Shown here in pieces: positions 59,623-64,000 of a DNA stretch of 64,000 nt (position 1 is its first letter; each line of letters opens with the position of its first letter). The translations under genes and the position numbers were made by a program. The stretch comes from Homalodisca vitripennis. Taxonomy: Eukaryota > Arthropoda > Insecta > Hemiptera > Cicadellidae. Below the pieces are notes generated by a model, which saw only the letters and a list, made by a program, of their open reading frames with translations, had not been told where the DNA came from and ran no database searches. The DNA is taken from NCBI RefSeq assembly GCF_021130785.1, contig NC_060213.1, forward strand, positions 65,076,001 through 65,140,000, written 5' to 3'.

Positions 59623-60943
59623 CGAGGTGTGTTAGAAAAGTAATGAGATTGGTAACACTGCGGGAGATCTGGCAACGTTGTGTCTACCGGCTGACGCTAA
59701 ACCTGTTTATTTATCCCTTCCACTTCCTCAGTCCGAGTTACAACTCCGTACAGTTAACACATTAGTTTTGACAGCGCCATTAGTAAAGTTGTGTTTTAAT
59801 TGTGCGTCACAGAAATGGAGCATCGAAATTTAGAGCAACGTTGTGCAATAAAGTTTTGTGCTAAACTTGGTGAATCCGCGAGTGTGACTTTTGAAAAGTT
59901 GAAACAGGTCTATGGGAAACAGTGCTTATCGAGAGCACAAGTTTTCCGCTGGCACAAATCATTTTTGGAAGGCCGAGAACACGTTGAAGATGAACCTCGC
60001 TCAGGGAGACCTTTGACTTCAAGAACGGACGAAAACATGGATCGTGTGAGGGCGCTTGTGAGATCAGACCGTCGTTTAACAATAAAAGATGATCAGTGAA
60101 CAGCTAAATTTAAACACTTTCACCGTGCATCAAATTGTGACAGATGATTTGAACATGCGAAAGGTTTGTGCCAAATTGGTGCCGAAAAAATCTCACAACT
60201 GAACAGAAGGACAATCGAAAAAATGTGTGCGTTGATCTTCTTGAGAGGATTGCTAATGACCAAGAATTCTTCAATTGTGTGATCACTGGTGATGATGAAT
60301 CCTGGATATTTGAGTACGATCCTGAAACAAAGCGGCAAAGTAAAGAATGGCACACTTCGTCATCTCCTCGGCCGAAGAAATGTCGAATGAGCAAATCAAA
60401 GATCAAGACCATGCTAATTTGTTTTTTTGACAGGAAAGGTATCGTACACAAAGAATTTGTTCCACCAGGACAAACTGTCAACCAAGTGTTTTATAAAAGT
60501 GTCCTTGAAAATTTGAGGAAAAGAGTGATCCGTGTGAGACCGGAAATTGCAGACAAGTGGATGCTTCATCATGACAATGCTCCATGTCACACGGCCATTT
60601 CCATCTGTGAATTTTTGAACTCAAAACGCATTACTGTTGTTCCTCAACCCCCCTATTCACCTGATTTAAGTCCTTGTGACTTTTTCCTCTTCACGAAATT
60701 GAAACATGTCCTAAAAGGACGTCATTTTGGAACTCTGGAGAACATTCAAAAGACTGTGACCGACCAGTTAAAAGCCATACCAATTGAAGACTTCCAGCGC
60801 TGCTACCAAGAGTGGGAACGACGACTCCGCCGATGTATAGCTGCCCAAGGAAACTACTTTGAAGGGGATAACATTGTTGTTTGAAAATAATAAAAACTTT
60901 GGTTAGTATGAAATCAGTCTCATTATTTTTCTAACACACCTCG
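59623..60943 (+). mobile_element. mariner element, 1321 bp, TA-flanked
   Basis: Terminal inverted repeats of about 29 bases begin CGAGGTGTGTTAGAAAA at both ends and differ at two positions. TA duplications lie at 59621-59622 and 60944-60945. The length is normal for mariner and no large deletion is present. It inserted in the TA-rich tail of repeat C; the mini-repeat TTTCTATATTTTA continues on the other side. The transposase has two frameshifts, so this copy is dead but young-looking. Its ends are intact and could still be recognised by a related transposase. Confidence 0.95.
59815..60884 (+). pseudogene. mariner transposase pseudogene (DD34D)
   Basis: The ATG at 59815 begins MEHRNLEQRCAIKFCAKLGE, a normal mariner N-terminus with the DNA-binding helix-turn-helix. 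A one-base gain near 60087-60090 breaks the frame in ...LTIK, and another extra A in the A-run near 60185-60191 breaks it again. From about 60192 to the stop at 60882-60884 the catalytic domain is open. Its first motif reads VITGDDESW (Asp codons 60291-60296), one Asp more than the usual GDESW. The second is HHDNAP (60573-60575) and the third PCDFF (60678-60680), with exactly 34 residues between the last two. The WxxYSPDLSP-type block reads YSPDLSPCD. Fits the mariner family; subfamily not assigned. Confidence 0.93.
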
Positions 60944-60978
60944 TATATATATATTTCTATATTTTATATATATAAAAA
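60944..60978. repeat. resumed TA mini-repeat after mariner
   Basis: (TA)n-TTTCTATATTTTATATATA matches the two units at about 59563-59617, showing that the mariner split the third unit. Confidence 0.85.
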
Positions 60979-63248
60979 TTAAAAACAATTTTTTGTAAAA
61001 TTAATTCTTTATATATATATATTATATATTGTTTTAATATACAATTATTTGTGAGCGAGTTTTATTCACATGAATGATTATGAAGGATAATAGGATTTCG
61101 AATATTTGCCATCATTATAATTTACAACAGGAATAACTCTACATTTCCAAGGTTTCAAATACACCCTCATATTCACTGCTGCTCTTTGGAATTTTTAACT
61201 TTTTTTGTATTAAGGGTTTTACACATGAAGAAGTGGGTAGATTTTAATCCTTGAAACGTAGTTTTATACTTTTGTAACATATAATTATTTGTAAAAATTG
61301 TACTATCCTTTCACAGACTCATTGTAATATGGTTTTAGTTTACTACGAGTATACGCGCACAGTTTAGACTTTGGTTTTGACAATATATATAGAAAATATT
61401 ATACATTAAGTTCATGGCTACAGAGGAATTAAATGTGTGCAACCCATCTCCAAAAGTAAAAGTTCCTTTTTAAATATGCCGTTAATTTCCTTACCCTAAA
61501 TTACTTCATTTCGCTTTATTATAAAATGACACTCACTGAACAGTAGAAATTGTATGTAATGAGCCTATGTTTTGTCTAAAATACTTAATGAAAAATGTTG
61601 GTTACTTTAAGAACTCCTTTTCCCACTCGGTAAATAGCTAAAAATGTCAATGTTGTAATCGAAAATTTATTGTTACAAATGTCTGAGTATTGTATCAAAA
61701 TTAAGGGTTTTTTTAGACCTCCAATACGACCTTTGATTTTCCAATTGGAACAGCGAAACATCAAATACGTGTTTGCCCAAAGCACACAGTTCATTTGGTT
61801 CGATCATAAAAACTCCCTTGCGATCACTGACCAATAGTAAGTGATTTGTCAGTTGACAAAGCTGTGTAGTTCAGTTTTGCACGAAATGGCTATCAAACAA
61901 ACAAATGAATTCAACATATCTGTAACAGCTGATAAACAGCAACAGCAACAATGAATGTGTTATTGTTGCAATCCGGTGTTTCGATAACGTTTTGGCTGTT
62001 CAATCACTTGCATGTTCAAACATGATGATGCGCGTTGGTATCGGTATCGCTGATAGAGTTTCTTCTATAAATAGTCAAACATATCGGGGAACTGGTATTT
62101 TTTGATAAAAATAATAGATTGAATTTTTTAGTAAGATATTTTATGTTTTGCCGCACCTACTTTTGCCGTACATGTACACTACCGTTATGATTACAATATT
62201 ATTACCACCTGTGGCATAATACCAATGTAATAACTGATAGTCTTTTTTATAAAAGTGGATTTTTTGTAAAACTAAACTACAAGCATCTATTTAGTCGTTT
62301 TTGCACCGCATTATATCATGGGATGAACAACGTATTTTAACCCGTCAATGTTCAACACATATATTTCATGAAGTATGTATCGTTAATATTTAATTTAAAC
62401 GTAACATAATTCGAATTATTCGGTAAACATTTGAATATAATGCGATGCAAATTATTAACTTTATTACAATAAAACTGTAACTCATAATACCAGTGATACG
62501 ATTATGCGATCAGTCTGTATAAGCTTTTGCATAATTCGAATTGTCTCACTAAAGGTCAAAAATATAATCCGGGATTAATGTTAAATTATATTCAAAATAA
62601 AATATAACTAAAAATGCCATCGATACGATTATACTATTCTGTATAACCGTTCAAACATCATCTTATATCAAATTTATGAGTGATTTGAATTTAATAAATG
62701 ACAGTACAAATATAAAAGCTGTACAAATGAATATATTTAATGCAGTGAGATATTTTATCATGAAATTTCATATACCTACAATTATTAATAAATACTTGAA
62801 ATATGAACCATCATCAATCATTCGCAACCTAACCGTTGGCTTCCTGATATAGAGGATTATTTTCGATTAAATCACTGGTTATACTGGATGCTGACACAAA
62901 TCAGATAGAAAGCGATTAGGACCATAAAGAGATAATTGCCAATTTCGTTGCATAATAGAGTAGATAGCCAGTGAAATTCATCAATTTCCCATTATTGAAA
63001 CTTGCATAACCTTTCGCAAATTTATAATACATAATAGATGTATATATATTTAACGTTAAACCTTAGTTCTTCACATTACAAGAGCATACGATGTAAAGAT
63101 TCAAATTTCACAATATGTATGTGATATGATACGTGTGTTTAACATTATAGGACATTTTTGAGCAATTCATTCCTAATTTTTAATATTCTGTAACATGAAA
63201 GAACAATTAATTATATTCAATATATTTTAATTCAGTGCCCTTGCTCTA

Positions 63249-63251
<3 letters not shown>
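60979..63251. other. AT-rich non-coding stretch
   Basis: No supported gene. A slightly GC-richer patch at 61.8-62.05 kb has CAACAG repeats but no recognisable content. Confidence 0.55.

Positions 63252-63298
<47 letters not shown>
63252..63298. repeat. (TA)n(GT)n microsatellite
   Basis: About 19 TA dinucleotides followed by GTGTGTG. Confidence 0.95.
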
Positions 63299-64000
63299 TT
63301 ATATGTATGCATATAAAGCTTTTTGGAAACAATAACTGCACCAGGAAAACACAAAATGTGTTAAGAACTGATACAAATATTCGTATCAACTTCTTATAAA
63401 TATTTCGGCTAGGTTCACTGACCAGTTAGACAACACATTTCATTCCAATATAGCGCCGTTTAAACTCAAAATTTAAAAATCTTTTATCTGAACGGGTAAC
63501 AACAATAAGAAATAACAAAAAGTTTCCTGAAATGCTTGTAAAATTGGCTACCTTTTTGTAATTTAAAATATGTTTTAATTTTAAACTATTTCCCAAATGT
63601 CTATTAAATGTAAATCTCGTCAGAAATGAATTATTAATATTGTTCTGTCGGAAAATTCTATCTAGTTCTTCCGATTGAACCGGAAGAGCTACTTTATTGG
63701 TTAAAATCTAAAATCTCTCTCTGATTGTTTGTGACATTCCGAGTTGGTTTTACCACAACATATTGGCGAAACGGATTGTTATAGTGAATTCCAATTTGTA
63801 CTAACGGGTCTTCTCATTCACGGAACACTCTAATGGAGTTTTGAGCGTATGGAAGAGAATAAAGATAGAATTTTCTAAAAATAGGTGATATAATGAAACG
63901 TTGTAGTATATACTTTCGTAAACGAAATATGTTGAATATTGTGTACATCTTTGGTAAAAAATAATTCTTTGGATTTTAGTGTAAAATATTTATGTTCGTA
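63299..64000. other. AT-rich non-coding stretch
   Basis: No supported feature. Confidence 0.6.

Overview
The window looks like gene-poor, AT-rich nuclear DNA from an insect. The evidence is degenerate mariner, piggyBac and non-LTR transposon relics, many long (TA)n tracts, short tandem arrays and no compact coding density. Hemiptera is my guess, from the general look of the repeats only; no intact host gene was seen that could fix the species. There is no sign of bacterial, organellar or viral gene organisation.

Layout. 1-7.4 kb is mostly non-coding, with copies of a dispersed repeat and one possible TATA promoter with a splice donor. 7.4-9.2 kb holds a 51-bp minisatellite in fold-back arrangement, interrupted by a 5'-truncated, broken non-LTR retrotransposon. 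11.5-14.0 kb is a second non-LTR relic (endonuclease tail plus reverse transcriptase). At 14.56 kb a 51-bp segment on the minus strand has very good splice signals and is the best candidate for a host exon. 15.8-21.3 kb holds degenerate repeats and a 242-bp TA-flanked MITE. 21.3-22.8 kb carries two minus-strand retroelement tails (one Jockey-like, one possibly Penelope-like) with (TA)n tracts. 24.0-27.2 kb is a satellite array of about 17 units of about 185 bp. 27-39 kb is nearly featureless except for a 188-bp TTAA-flanked piggyBac-type MITE with a 30-bp perfect internal hairpin. 39.1-41.7 kb is a complete-length but dead piggyBac element, flanked by TTAG rather than TTAA. 42.5-58 kb holds small tandem repeats, dispersed repeat relics and GC-richer patches. 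59.6-60.9 kb is a near-complete mariner with two frameshifts, inserted in a (TA)-rich mini-repeat.

How it fits together. Nothing here forms a pathway. The story is of successive insertions: LINE into minisatellite, mariner into a TA-rich repeat tail, piggyBac and its MITE-type relatives. They sit in what is probably intergenic or long-intron DNA. The few candidate exons are small, on the minus strand for the best ones, and unidentified. I found no clear new biological system. The most unusual structures are the 185-bp satellite, the two MITEs, the TTAG-flanked piggyBac and the minisatellite whose 17-codon repeat is in frame with the inserted reverse transcriptase.
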